From Owenia fusiformis (taxonomy: Eukaryota; Annelida; Polychaeta; Sabellida; Oweniidae), in assembly GCA_903813345.2 (NCBI GenBank), contig CAIIXF020000010.1, forward strand, positions 26,438,425 through 26,502,424: 64,000 nt of DNA, in the 5' to 3' direction. Both the position numbers and the translations under genes were made by a program. Positions 1 through 24,540 of this stretch are shown in pieces. The notes under the pieces were generated by a model. It was not told the DNA's origin, did not search any database, and worked only from the letters and a program-made list of their open reading frames with translations. The first letter of the stretch is position 1. Every line of letters starts with the position of its first letter.

Positions 1-1083
1 GACCCCTTCCTCTTGATTCCCATATCCGCACTTGTAGACTACTGCTGCACTAAAAAGATATATCTAGTATCTGTGTCAAAATGACATAGTTTGCTTCTCT
101 GTTCACGTATACATATTCTGTCAAGAGATATTTCTAACATGTTTAATATCTGTGCTCGAAAGCCCATTGTTTATTGACCAACCTCGTATGTAGGATTAAA
201 TATATGATAGAATAGAATAGAATGATTTAAACGATTACTGACTACCATCGTATTTGGAATCATAACCTCTGACCTCACCACCTTCAAAAAACTTTTATTA
301 TGCATAGGCGTTTAGTGAACTCATTACTAGCAGACTGCAGTACTTATAGGTAAGTCGCTTTGCTTTATTGGAGCTAGAAGTGCTCAAAAATGGGTCAACG
401 TTGACGGGGGCGGTGTCTTTAGTTAATTTTATTTTGAAAGCTTGCACGTTCACGATGAAGTCTAAAGTAAACGTTTATAGTTTGCAAAGAATTCACACAG
501 AAATATACATCATTATTTTTTCGCCTCCTTTCGTACCACAGCTATTTCTTGTTTTTATTATTTTTACGATTGGTAATATTATTTTGATTATGACCTCGTA
601 TCTTAGATTTAGCATATTTGAAAGGTTGCTGATTCCCATCGTATTTGGAATTATAACTTTCGACCCAATTACCTACAAAAGTCTGTTTTGTTGTGTGTAT
701 CGAGCATTTTATAAGTACTGGTGGATAACTATCTAACTGTAAAGGATCTAATAAGCTGTTACCCTTCTATATACATTCATTCTCATTGGTTTGGGCATGG
801 CGTGGCAGTTATATGTAGGCAGATATCACACTGTAAACTTCAGTCATGTGAAACAATAATGGATCAATATGTAGATACCTACTTGCAATGTCTCGAGTGC
901 TGCTTGAAACCATTATCAGACTTGACCTTGCATTTGACCGATACCAAATGAGAACTCATGTATTGAAACATAGCAAAAGTCAGTGTTCGGAGCCCGATGC
1001 AATATTGGAAGAAAACATAAAACCAATGCTGACTGCATCCTTTTCATTCAATGTAACAAAAAGCCAAAGTACTCCTCTTTGCA

Positions 1084-1449
1084 TTAAGGTCAGGGTGCAT
1101 CTTCGGAATTTTGCTGCAACCCTCTATAGGGTCACATGTTATTTTTCAAATTTGAATCACTCCTTCCCCACAATGTCTACATCTCTCACTTTTGCACAAC
1201 GAGTGCACTAATGTTCCTCGAAAAGAATGTAGAGAAGAATGTAGTTTTGATAAAATTTCAGAAAATTTTCACTGAATCTTCTCGTTTTTTATACATTTTA
1301 CAAAACAAATCTTCTCACCAGTCTTTTCTTGTGCACTCTGTGCAAAACTGTAGACAATGTGGGGAAGGAGTGATTCCTATAATTGAAAAATAACATGTGA
1401 CTCAATGTGAGGAATGCAGCAAAATTCCGAACATGCACTCTGGCCTTAA
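1084..1449. mobile_element. palindromic MITE-like element with ~125-bp arms
   Basis: The left arm (about 1084-1212) is an imperfect inverted copy of the right arm (about 1325-1449). Shared stretches include GGAATTTTGCTGCA, TCACATGTTATTTTTCAA, CACTCCTTCCCCACA and TTTGCACA. The outer ends carry TTAAGG. It has no coding capacity. This fits a nonautonomous foldback or MITE insertion. Confidence 0.7.
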
Positions 1450-2395
1450 GGTAACTTATAACTTAATCAAAAAATCCAAGATGGCCGAAACCAGGAAGCA
1501 CATGGCATTTGAGTATAATCTGACCATCAAAATTAACTGTCTTTTGGTTGGATTTTCTCTCAATTTTTTAGTTCCACTTATCATTTATATAACCAGGCTC
1601 ACTGTGGTAATGCAAATAGAAACAGTAAACATTTTGGAATGGGAATTTGAGTCCTCTGAAAATGTGACAGAAAAATTGACAAAAAGAGTAGCACGGCAAA
1701 GGTCCCTGAACATTTTTTTCTAATTTCTCTGAAACATCCCTTTAATATAGCCCAAAATGGAAGGAGAGTTAGAATTTTCAAATCTCTCATACAAATTAAA
1801 AAAAATAGAAAAAAACAATTTGAGAAGTGTACTTTTTTCCTTATTTTGATCCCAATTTTTTTATCGGGTAATTTTTCAAATTTCCGTTGCTCCTTCGTTT
1901 TTGATATATGTTTGAAGTATATTTTCTGAAATGTTCAGATATTTTGAATCAGCGGTTTTTCACGGGCTACTCCTAGAAAAAAATATTCTCAAATTCTTTA
2001 AACGGCACTTTTTTTCTCAAACTAAAGTTTTTTGTTGTTCTTTGATGTCTTTGTAATGATTACAGTGCACAAGCATATGTGAAATAATAAAAACGACTTC
2101 TCAGGAAGAGTTTGAAAATTTCAAGATTGTGAAATTTTCAATTTTTTCTGAAAATCGATTAAGTTAACAGTCACCTTAAGGTACATGTTCAAAACATTTT
2201 TTTAAAAATTGCTATACCTGCACATGAGCGTGTATCACTGTCACATATATTACTTTACTTGAAATATCAAACAATTACCTGCCTAATCCGAACGTCATTG
2301 GGACCAGCTAAAAGCTTTCGGATTAGGAGATGTTCACTTTTCGATGTTTTTGTATGCGCAATATTCTGGATTGTAAACCATCTGTTAGTAGGCTA

Positions 2396-2537
2396 ATGCC
2401 TTGGTCACATTTGCTCCGATTTTCACTACGGCGCCCAGCCGATTGAGTATTTTGTTCAAAATTGAATACAATATTGAACAAAACACTCAATCGGGTGGGC
2501 GCCGGCCGATGGATCGGAGCATATGTGACCAAGGCAT
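2396..2537. mobile_element. palindromic MITE, 142 bp, ends ATGCCTTGGTCACA
   Basis: A near-perfect inverted repeat over almost its whole length: one end reads ATGCCTTGGTCACAT then GCTCCGAT, the other end is its complement, and the centre is short and AT-rich around 2458-2470. Internal GGCGCC and GATTGAGT blocks also pair. Flanking target duplication is unclear (possibly TA). Confidence 0.75.
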
Positions 2538-2548
2538 AAGCTATGAGT

Positions 2549-2616
2549 ACTGGGTTTTATGAAAAGTAATAGCCGAGGGCCTTGGCCCTAGGCTATTAGT
2601 TCTCATAAGACCCAGT
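2549..2616. repeat. 68-bp palindrome next to the MITE
   Basis: Arms of about 33 bp pair around GGGCCTTGGCCC near 2582. The outer ends are ACTGGGT and ACCCAGT, and the inner arms read TAATAGCC / GGCTATTA. It lies only 11 bp from the 142-bp MITE and is likely a second small insertion or hairpin repeat. Confidence 0.65.
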
Positions 2617-3365
2617 GCGAATGGTTTATCTAACTTAAACCCCACACTGAATCTTATGACAGGTAAATGGCCCACAATCAAAAATTAGGAAAATCTGATT
2701 TCTTTTGTATTGACCATGGGGTAAGTGTGTTGAGAAGTGATTGGGTGCTATTAGTTCTGCTTCAGCGCACTGCATGTAACAGGCCATATACAGTTTAAAA
2801 TGAATTTCTATTGTATTTACTCTTTAGCTATTGAATGAGTGAATATGGTGTAATTAGTTCAGCTTTAGTGCACTGCATTTGACAGTCAATCGTTTTTGTG
2901 CCACACTGGTTATGGATAGCTTGGCAAGTGTCAATTCTTAAAATACAATAGAAAAAGAATGTACTCTTTTTTGTTACAAATGTATATTCTTTATATGCTG
3001 CTTCTTAAGTGGTTCTTAATAACAAATAATTATAATTCTAGTTTTATAGCATTCCAGTAATTTGAAAATCCGGTTCAAATGAATTTCGTCATGCTCGCGA
3101 GATTGATTGAGATCATTAAATTTTTATTTTTCAAAAGTTTTATAATCATAACAATTCAGTGTTAAATCGAAAATATTTGAGCAATTTTGTAAGAAACGTG
3201 TGAGGTTTGTTTTTCAAATATGACTTCAGTGGGGGCGGGGGGGGGGGTCGCCAAGTATTTTAAAGTTTCTTCAAGCTTTCAATTTTTAAAGTGTTCAAAT
3301 TGGGAGGGGTTCGAACTAGCCAGGTGTTCGAATATACATTAGTTGATCTGAAACGTAGGAAAAAA

Positions 3366-3580
3366 ATGTGGGCCCCTAAAACCAAAAAGTGGGCCCGAAT
3401 TTTGAAATTTGAGGCCCACTTCCTTCAAAAGTTGGCCTTAAAATAAAAAATAAGTTATGACCAAAAAGGCCCACTTTTGTGGCCTTAAGGCATCTTTTTG
3501 CCCAAATTTTTGGGGCCCAATTTTTTTCTGGGCCCATCCAAGGGGGGGGGCTGCCCCCACCCCACAGATCCGCCAGTGGT
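3366..3580 (-). repeat. GGCCC-rich dispersed repeat fragment
   Basis: Repeated GTGGGCCC/GGGCCCA motifs, in both orientations, end in a G-run followed by CCCCCACCCC and GATCCGCCAGTGG. This G-rich start next to a GGCGGATC-type end resembles the ends of common nonautonomous elements in marine invertebrate genomes. No protein homology was seen. Confidence 0.45.
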
Positions 3581-4139
3581 TTCACTGCGCAAGGAGTCTG
3601 GATGATGTGCTCTTAAAATAGTGATATTTGTATGATATTGGTAACATTATTCAAACTCAAACTACCATCTTAAAGTAATCTATGTAGAAAGTGAATCATT
3701 ATAGCTCTGTACGTCAAGGAGAATATATAAGTACACTGTAACCGTTTTGTGCTACAATGTTCAACTTTATTTCAACTTTTGCTACACTGTTATTGACTTT
3801 TGGAGAATGTGTAGCAAAAGTCAAGGAGAACTGGGTTTATTTTAATTCATGAACTTTTTTGTTCTACTTAAAATAAGTGCTTTCACCCAGAGTTAACCAT
3901 TGTGTTTTATATTAATGTTTGGCTGTCAGCAATAACATGAATCAAGATAATAAACCTGTTCAGTGGGTAATAACCACTAGCACTGAACAGCTTTTGTTTT
4001 CCTTATTAGGGGACAGTGGGCTTATCACCAAAGCATTATATTTTGCCTCCCATATTAGGGTATGATCATACGATCATGCGACTGATGAGTGATTCACATT
4101 ATTCGAACAGATTCGAAGAAATGTTTTGATCACTTCTTA

Positions 4140-4580
4140 GTTGTTTTGAAATATTGCATTACACCGACACTCAACAGACCGAGGTGGCGTTAGTCTGTGT
4201 CCGAGAGACTGATCTTTGTGAACTGTCCTGCTGTGGAAATTGCAGTAAAATACGATTTTCGGGATTCCACTGACATCTGCAGTCTTTTTGGGTTTCGCAC
4301 ATTTTCGTGTAATACACGGATAATACCCCTGTCATGTTCCAAACAAACCCAATTTTCTGCGATATGACCTGGAACGTTGAGAGAACACGTCATGAGACAA
4401 TTTTCGCAGCATCTTTGCACTTTGCCACGTGTGTACCGCGCGTGTACTACGTTCATGAAATGTTATATATTTGAAGTTTTAAAAGTAACCGTTGCACCCT
4501 ACCAGTCCAGCTTTTGGCTCCATTCCAGTCATTATCGAGAGTTTCGAATACCAAAGATGATATGAGAGTTTATAAATTAT
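4140..4580 (+). promoter_or_regulatory. possible CBS promoter / first noncoding exon region
   Basis: This stretch is visibly richer in CG dinucleotides than its AT-rich flanks and lies just upstream of the first recognisable CBS exon. It holds a CACGTG E-box at 4426-4431 followed by a GCGCG stretch at 4436-4441. No TATA box or first exon could be fixed. Placement rests on base composition and position only. Confidence 0.25.
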
Positions 4581-4619
4581 ACTTTCATTGCTCGTAATTA
4601 ATCAACCTCTTTGCTTCAG

Positions 4620-4686
4620 ATGCATTCAAATCCGTAAATTACAAACATCGCTTAGAAAAGAGCAAAGACTAGCTGAAGTAGAAGAA
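4620..4686 (+). other. CBS: 5' UTR part of the first CBS coding exon, with a tiny upstream ORF
   Basis: A pyrimidine-rich acceptor ends at 4619, so this stretch should be exonic leader spliced to an unseen upstream exon. The first triplet after the acceptor is ATG (4620), opening a five-codon frame that stops at 4635-4637, ahead of the CBS start at 4687. The CBS frame is also open backwards to 4588, but the residues there do not resemble the family. Confidence 0.5.
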
Positions 4687-16459
<11,773 letters not shown>

Positions 16460-17021
16460 ATGGAAGAAGAGGCATAAACAGACTGCACATACACTATAGA
16501 ACATCTATCAATATTCTTATTAATTATTAAAAACATGTGTAGACCTACTTAAAAATCTGTTATTGGCATGCAATACCTGAGGCAATACTAAGTAGGACAT
16601 TTACACATAAAAATCTGTTTACCCCTTCTAAACTAAAACAAAAAGCCAGAAATATGTTATTTACAGAAAACATATTATTTATAGAAAACCGGTGCTAACG
16701 TAGTCATCACTTTAAGTGAGTGGAGGATCGAGTGCGTTAGTTAAGTAAATTGCACCTATAGCGGATTTGAAGGAATCAGTTTTTCTTCATATTTATTTGT
16801 CTTTTGACACTTCTGTATTTTGTTAGATGGTACTACGTACTGTTATCTGGTACTGCTTCAAATATAATATGATATACCAAATATATAATGCCGACGACTG
16901 TTTTTTAGACCCATAATGTCTGTTTACCTTATTCAGTCACCCCTGGAGATTTATTAATCCCATTTCAGGAACATTCGCAGAATTGGTTTCTGCATCTCCA
17001 TCAAAAAAATAATATTTCCAA

Positions 17022-17027
17022 AATAAA
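17022..17027 (+). terminator. CBS: candidate CBS polyadenylation signal AATAAA
   Basis: An AATAAA hexamer lies about 560 bp beyond the CBS stop codon on the coding strand, in non-repetitive AT-rich DNA. The hexamer is seen; its use as the 3' end of the CBS transcript is inferred. Confidence 0.35.
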
Positions 17028-18869
17028 GCATTATTAAAAATGTTTTTTTGGGCTCAACATGTATATATTATTACAGCATATCACAGATAGATGTCTCTAC
17101 AGTAGGAATAAATTCTTATAAAACATTAAGGTAGTTCCTATATAGCTGAATAAAGCTGATAAAATAGATGTCACCCTTGTGTTTCTTTGTTTTGGTTGGG
17201 CCAGACTTACCCTGCGCGCAGAATCTAGTTATAAACTAGACGAAACTCTCTTAAAAGAAGTCGAATGAATGCAAAGGGTAGGCCAGACTGCTATTGACTC
17301 CCATGTTGTAAAATTGCAATAATCACTGAATTTCATGATTTATCAAAAAGTGTCGGTTGAATCTGACTCAAATGCCATACTATGGGATGTCCCTGTTAAT
17401 GTACATACTGTGGCTAATTTTGGTTGACGAACGAATAATCCAAGAAATTTAGCATAGCATCAATGGAGATTTGGCCCAAAGGAGCATGTGGGTTATCGCA
17501 AACAATTTCAGAAGGTTATATTTTGGATTATGACTATTTTCTGACAATGAAGACAAGTTTATCTTTTAGATCAATTCATTATCTCAAAGAAAATTATGCA
17601 AAGTAATAATAAATTCAAACAAACTCGGAGATATTTAACTAGCAATTAACCCATCAACACACTTTTTCAAAGATGTTGACCCCATTTTCACCAAAAATGC
17701 AATCATTTTTTACAATGTTTAATGCATTACTATTCTTTATTTTGATGTATCAAATAGTTCTTGAAAGAAAAACTTAATTGGATTAAGATAAGTGTTCCCC
17801 ATCTTATTTCTCCATTGAAAAATCTCGTGCTATCCATTGGTTTCAGTTCATTTTGGTCATCCAAATTGAATATCTTTAAAGTCCCAGGAGCAATCAAATT
17901 TTCCTTTTAGGAAATCGAACATGTCTCAAAGCTAATTATGTATTCAACAATATAATAATAGGTTGCATTTTTTGTGAAAATTAGGTCAACATTTTTGAAA
18001 AAGTATGTTGATTGGTCCATTGCCCCTTCAATATCACTTAGGTCTGATTAACTAAATTATCATTATATAATACTTTTCTTGAAGATAATGAATGGATCTA
18101 AAAGATACACCCATGTTCATGATCAGAAAATATTCATAATTCAAGTTAGAATCGTTTGAAATTGTTTGCGATAACATACGTGCTCCTTTTAGAAAAGTTG
18201 TAAAAGTCATGGAAAATGGCATAACTGTACAAATCAAAGTTATATTGTCGAAAACGTTTCACTGAATTCAAATATGCTATCAAAAAGAAGAAAAGGTGGG
18301 TGACTAGAGGTTTAATGTGCAAATCTCATAAAATCTCACGAAAAAACGAGAACTAGCGAGATTTCAAAGCTATATAGAAACTCCTCTATTGACATATATT
18401 GCATATCAAAGCTTTCAACATTCTTCCAATTGTAGATCAGAGTTTATAAATTGAAGTTGTAGAATTTTAGTCATGTAATTCGACGATACTATCTTGATTT
18501 ATCGTTCCAACGAAGAGCAAATCTCCCATATTTCACGGTTTATTTGACAATGCAATTTTCATTCCTTTTATCCGATTATGATTTAATCAATGGCGAGTTG
18601 TGGTGAATGTGTGTAAAAGGGATATCTTATGCAATTAGCTCGTATTCTCATATTAAAATTTCTCGATAATTATACCATCGAACGAAGTGAGTGGGGATAT
18701 AGAGAACGCGTCAGTTTGTCCATCCGTCCGCCCATTTGAATTATGGCTTAGATAAAAGTATTGGTAAAAACCTGTATACTTGCCCTCTGTGAGTACAAGT
18801 AAATGTATATCCGGATTGCCCTGAATCCCAGAGATCTAGACAATACAAAGGAAGAGTTAAGAGAAATTA

Positions 18870-19045
18870 CTCCAGGCCAGCATCCCCCCCCTCTATTGGA
18901 CAAAAACTTTTTCAAAATCATGCAGTTTTCACCATTCTGCGCAGTTTTCAAGTAATTTTGGCCATTCTAGGAAAAAGTTGTTAAACATGGCCCTCTGGAA
19001 TTTTTAAAAAGGTGATTCCCTCCCTTGGCAAAAGTTGGCTATGGG
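18870..19045. repeat. diverged copy of a C-rich dispersed repeat
   Basis: It shares with 23714-23921 the order: C-run, CAAAATCATGCAGTTTT, CCATT, CAAGT-ATTTT, CC-CTGGAA-TTTTT, then CCCTTGGCAAA and GGCTA. Terminal repeats are decayed. Confidence 0.55.
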
Positions 19046-21214
19046 GCTGTTAATGCTGTAAGGTCTACCACGGGTCTATCGAGTCTATCACGAAATCAGC
19101 TCAGTATAATGATGGCCAAGTGGAGATAATCAATGAGTCTTGGGGAAACTCGTGGGAGAATGCAACACGTCATGGATGTATAAAAAAGGCATGACTCCAA
19201 GACGGATACGAAGGGAAGGAAATCTAGACATTTAATTGAGGGACTTCGTATTGTGCTCCCATCCTCATGAACTCTGCAGACAAGAAGCAGAAAGGTGAGA
19301 GATCTGAAGAATACTAATAGAGGGGAGCACAAGTAAAGACAGTCGTTAAATATGAAACACGCAGTAGAGACACTTGACTTTTATTTGTTGTGTATTATAG
19401 TGTTCATAGTATTCTGTGCGAGGACGAACAATGATGGGGTGTGGGAATTTTAGGAGAAAACAGGGGAATAGGGGAAATGTTTAAATTCTCCCAAAATAAA
19501 AATGGTAGCCATACTTAAAGGCCCTTTATACTTAATTTAGAAGAAAAAAATCATTGAAACATGTTACTCACACACTCGCTCAAATATGACACAAAGTTTG
19601 ATTTGCTTTAATATTGAACCAAGAAAAAATAACTTGCATAGAAAAAATCATTTGAAGTTCAGAGATCATTAGGCATGCATGCACATGTTAAAAAAGTGCA
19701 TTTTTAAATTACTGTTGATTTAAAAAATGGCGACACTTCTATAAAAATGAATGTAATGCAAACAACTTTGCCATCTTTCAATGACATTGATAAAAACTTT
19801 ATATATAAAGCTTGACCGATCGGAAATATTTTTTAATAATTTATTATAAGCTTTGATGTGGTCCGTTTGAGCTGTTGTTGTTGTCAAATGAAAGATAAGG
19901 ATCTTATCAATACATTGGACATACTATGAAATTCAAATGGAAGTCTTTATTTTGCCCAAAAACTTTGAAAATATGCCAAGTGGGCCTTTAAAAACAAATG
20001 AATGCATTATTGTAAAAGTCTATAGTTTTTCCTCAAATAATGTTTACACTTTGGGTATTTTTAGAAAATAGACCTAAAAAGGAATTGAAACATTTTCAAC
20101 AAGGTCATGTTGAAGATGCTTTTAGATCTGATTCTGCCTCAAGAGGAATATATTTTTTCATTTCAGAAACACTGTAAATGATGATCTACTTTGGACTGGT
20201 AATTTGCTTCAATATTCCACTCACATCTTTCCTTTGTCTTCGTATCTGTGTAACTCTGTTTTAATAAGAGATGTTCGTTAAATATGGTAGCATTAAGAGT
20301 GTTTCTCGCTTGTTATTACGCTCTTGGGAGTCAAACATCTCACTTGCTTGCCTATGATTTACATAATGTTCTCTTTTAGCATCAATTTTGCATCAATTTG
20401 AAGAGCAGGAACATAGTGTTGTCATGGTGACAACAGATTCATTAACATGATTAGCAATAATTTTTCTTCACGTGATTTCACATAAGTACTGTCAAGGGAT
20501 TCTGTCCAAACGTTGAACGTCTTCATTTGAACACGAGATCGTAGACTAATATCAATATCGTTCTCTTCTAAAACCTTGATACTGAAGAGGATCAAAATAT
20601 GGTTTTGAAAATTTAGGCCCAATCTTTCAAACATGCGCATTGAAAATAAACTGGGACAAAAAACAGACACACCTCCTCCACCAAGATATCCATCCGTTAG
20701 ATATCGAAACTTTGACTCATAATATGGGCGTTCTTATTGAGTGTTTGGAGTGCATCTAAATAAACGTCCAGTGGGAGAGATCTGCAAGTAAAGGATCCTT
20801 ATGCATTTAAATTGCCTCAAAGCAACTAAAATGTTCTAAATGGTTATTTCCCATTCCATACCTATTTTGCTTTGGTAAATGAAAAACATGATACTGTTAA
20901 ACCTAAAATATCAAAAAACGCTTTGCTGTCGCCTTACTACTCTTTGCGGATCATTTTATTATACGTTGCGATATTTGCCTTTTCTCTTCTCAAAATATCA
21001 AATATGAAACCAAGCCTGTTATTGAAGTAGATCAGGGGTGGAGGGAGTCAGTCTTGAAGCAAGACTAGAACTTTGCATTTTCTGCCCACACCTTGGCTTC
21101 TGTGCGCGCCCTTTGTCGGTCTCAGTTAACAAATCTTTTGATTTTTGTATCCACTTCCCGATTCAAGGAACATTTAGTTCTTTACTTGTTTGACTTGGAT
21201 TATTAAGCCCAGTT

Positions 21215-21440
21215 TATGTATCAATGGGGTAAAATCCCACTTGCCCCATCGAGTCCCACCCTGCCCCTTCGAATCCCACACTACTTGCCCAATCGAACCC
21301 AACCGAGTCCCACATGGGATCTCATGGGACTCGACGGGGCAAGATGAGACAAAATCCGACGGAGTCCCATGGAGCCGCACGGACTCAATGGGGCAAAATC
21401 CCAAGAAGACCCACGAGGTTCCACGCAATGTTAAATCTAT
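21215..21440. repeat. palindromic GGGACTCGA/TCGAGTCCC tract
   Basis: CTTGCCCCATCGAGTCCCA at 21240-21258 is mirrored by TGGGACTCGACGGGGCAAG at about 21326-21344, with further GAGTCCCA and CAATGGGGCAAAATCCCA units outside. The overlapping open frames on both strands arise from this inverted repeat. Confidence 0.55.
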
Positions 21441-22238
21441 GGAGGTCTCAACTTGTCCCATTGGTGTATACTAGGCCGCTTTATCGACACGGTGGATAAG
21501 TGCTAATTTTCCTCGATTGTATACGAACGTCTCCTTTCATGTTGGCGGAAGTGAAGAAAATAAACACACGAACCAATCAAACAAATAAAAGGAGTATAAA
21601 GCAAACATAGAGAAATGCAGTAAACTTGAAATGAATAAGCAATATAAATGCACACTAATATATCGATGGCATATTGCGTGATTATGATTTACGAAGTCAA
21701 GGAATCAATTTTAAAATCTGGCCGGCTCGGAAAAAAATTCCTCATAGTAAACGCTCATCTTCTTGGAAAATCAGTATTTCCCTCTTTATAAAGGCCCGTG
21801 GGCGTTCTTTTAAAGGGCTTCCATAACTAACCCCAGTTCGAAATAAACGTCCAGTGTGTGTATTAGCGAAAATCCCGGTTTAAGATCCGAATGGACCAAA
21901 GGAATCAACGAGACTGACTTTTAAGAACACCACGCTTTTAATAGATGTCGCCTAATGTCTATTGACCCACCTTAGTTTTGAAAAAGTCCATACAAAGTCC
22001 TTTGTCAGATCGTACTGAAATCGTTAAAGTCTGATTCCCATGTTGTATTCAGGCTCAATGTATGTGGATTCTTGAAATTGTCAGTTTGATTCTGATATTT
22101 ACCGAGTTCAAAAGTTTGCGGAGCCTAAGCCTTGGTCAAGTTTAAAATAAAAAACTTTTTGAAAAAAACAAATTTAATTAATAGTTATACATAAACTAAA
22201 ATTACTATTGCATAATCATACGACTGTAGCTTCATTAG

Positions 22239-22370
22239 GAAGTTTAAGCTTGCAATGTTTTTCACAACTTAAACGTGAACGGAAAATATTCAAAGCGATG
22301 CATTTGTATGGGCGATTGGTCATACGTATTGGTTGGCGTTTCGATTTTATATGCAAGCTTAAACTCCCTT
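22239..22370. repeat. small inverted-repeat element
   Basis: GGAAGTTTAAGCTTGCA at the left is complemented by TGCAAGCTTAAACTCCC at the right, about 130 bp overall, with no coding content. Confidence 0.5.
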
Positions 22371-23410
22371 TTATTGTAGGGAACGCTACTTTAAGCCTTT
22401 GTGAGAGTGGGACATGACGGGCATACTGAAACATATAATATATTAAATAGTTTTGTTCCAACTTTGCCCCAAGCGTCTTGCTTCGTGCTCTATGTACTGC
22501 GCTCTCAAGTGGCCAGCATTGTGCGCGAGGGCGGGAGACTCGTTTCAATAGCATCCCCTCTGTATCCCGGTGAAAACATGTGACCCTTTTGTTGACCCCT
22601 ATTTTGAAGAAACACCGCATAAGTTACATTTCAAAACACATTCACACCACGTTCAATATTTCAATGAAGTTTTCATTTACGCGAAAATGCTGTCATTTGA
22701 AAACCTTTGTGCCTACAAGAGCGCATTATTCTATTTCAAATCTTTTCAACGCGTTTAATTTATGAATTATGTTTATTTTGTGTGATATGTTTAGGAAGGA
22801 GATATAGTTTGGAACTGTGGTAAATGTGGGAAGACGATCCCCTGACGCATCATATCGATCGCGGTCAACAATTTGTTCGTAGCTCAGATTGTGATCTGAT
22901 TGCATCTACCTCAGTCTCCATCTGCTCTTAGTTGTCATTCTATATTTTGTTGTTTATTTAGGAGCATCTTCATATCATTTGAAAATGTGTTGTTTTTATC
23001 AGATAAATGCTGTTGTATAGACTATATTGTCTAAATGACATTTCGTGAAAATGTATTGTTTGAGAATTTCTCCATTTTAGAAATATTCCTACAGAAAAAA
23101 CACAAATACTATATGCAGGGTACTATCGCAAATTATATAAGCTCTAAACTGCAGAACTGGACATAGGTTAACAATATGCATGGTCTCTCCAGTCAGTGAG
23201 GGTTTTATGTTAGTCTCAGGTGAGGGTGAGGATGTTCACCCACGTTGAACTTGTTGAAACGATGCACGACTGGTTTAGAACTACCCAAGCGTACATTGAC
23301 ATAAATAACAAGCATTTCAATTTAACATAATTTTGAAAGCAAGATACTGATTCTTGGCGGAAAGATTGTTGAGAGTCTGGTTATTTTGTGTTTTGCTATT
23401 TGTGTTGTTC

Positions 23411-23635
23411 ATTTCATTGCTGATTGCTATTGATTTCATTGCTGATTGCTATTGATTTCATTGCTGATTGCTATTGATTTCATTGCTGATTGCTATTGAT
23501 TTCATTGCTGATTGCTGTTGATTTCATTGCTGATTGCTATTGATTTCATTGCTGATTGCTATTGATTTCATTGCTATTTGTGTTGTTCATTTTATTGCTG
23601 ATTGCTGTTGATTTCATTGTTGATTGAAGCTGTTG
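23411..23635. repeat. 22-bp minisatellite
   Basis: About nine copies of TGCTGATTGCTATTGATTT plus CAT, nearly identical in the centre and diverging at the right end, where TGTTGTTCAT separates the last units. Confidence 0.9.
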
Positions 23636-23713
23636 ATTGTAATACTGGTTGGTCTAAGAACAAGAATCAATGCTTTTTGATTGTGAAATACATCACAAAT
23701 GGATTGCTGTCAG

Positions 23714-23921
23714 GCCCGTAGCCAGGGGGGGTTCGCAGGGTTCGGGCGAACCCCCCCCCCCCCCTGGGCAAAAATTCTTTCAAAATCATGCAGTTTTTGA
23801 CCATTTTGAGCACTTCTCAAGTGATTTTAGCGTAATTTGGGCCAAAATTGTCAAATGTGAACCCCCCTGGAAATTTTTGAAAATTGAACCCCCCCTTGGC
23901 AAATCCTGGCTACGGACCTGT
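23714..23921. mobile_element. nonautonomous element with CAGGYCCGTAGCCAGG termini
   Basis: It begins CAGGCCCGTAGCCAGG and ends CCTGGCTACGGACCTG, giving 16-bp terminal inverted repeats with one mismatch. The interior has C-runs and the block shared with 18870-19045. No ORF of its own. Target duplication is unclear. Confidence 0.7.
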
Positions 23922-24204
23922 CTGTTTCCTAAAGGTTTAAGGCGAGCATGCAATCGACGAGTTATACAAACAGGGATGTCCATAAAGTCTCTATACTTTT
24001 CACAGACTTGTAATAGTAAAGACACTTCATGAACACCCTGTATAGTTTTGTACAGATAATGTGTAAGAGGGCATCAGGTTGTACAGTTTATAACTTTTTG
24101 GTTTGGCTACCTTGTGGAATGATTTTGTGTCATACCTTTTTGTTTCTTTTCTTGACAGCTGACATCAGCCCTTTGTTCTTGATTTTTAACACACTTTTCA
24201 GATA

Positions 24205-24540
24205 CCTGGGGTCGATGGTCGGATTGGTGGATATCTGGGGTTGTTGGTCGGATCTGGGGTTGATGGTCGGATTGGTGAATGTCTGGGGTCGATGGTAGGA
24301 TTGGTTGATATCTGAGATTGATGGTCGGATTGGTGGATATCTGGGATTGATGGTCGGAATGGTGGATATCTGGGATTGATGGTCGGATTGGTGGATATCT
24401 GGGATTGATGGTCGGATTGGTGGATGTCTGGGGTTGTTGGTCGGATTGGTGGATATCTGGGATTGATGGTCGGATTGGTGGATATCTGGGGTTGTTGGTC
24501 GGATCTGGGGTTGATGGTCGGATTGGTGGATATCTAGGGT
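24205..24540. repeat. 29-bp minisatellite
   Basis: Roughly eleven copies of GGTCGGATTGGTGGATATCT followed by GGGATTGAT, with shortened variants lacking the middle. Because 29 is not a multiple of three, the 143-codon minus-strand frame (HQSDHQ repeats) is incidental. Confidence 0.85.

Larger units (their letters stand above)
1..4139. other. gene-free 5' flank
   Basis: No gene recognised. AT-rich unique-looking DNA with three palindromic elements (listed separately), a 50-bp direct repeat (about 240-292 and 630-681, sharing CATCGTATTTGGAAT), a G-run at 3230-3247 and a GGCCC-rich repeat at 3366-3580. The longest open frame (368-736, 122 codons) has no recognisable domain and no splice context. 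Confidence 0.6.

Noticed and set aside
368-736. 122-codon frame with hydrophobic stretches
   Set aside because: Hydrophobicity reflects AT-rich DNA; no membrane-protein family recognised and part of it is a local direct repeat.
4190-4456. 88-codon minus-strand frame upstream of CBS
   Set aside because: Lies in the CG-richer presumed promoter; no homology recognised.
22216-22620. 134-codon minus-strand frame
   Set aside because: No recognisable family; overlaps a small inverted-repeat element and lacks splice partners.
23411-23635. Regular 22-bp repeats considered as a CRISPR array
   Set aside because: Units are directly adjacent with no unique spacers and the DNA is animal; it is a minisatellite.
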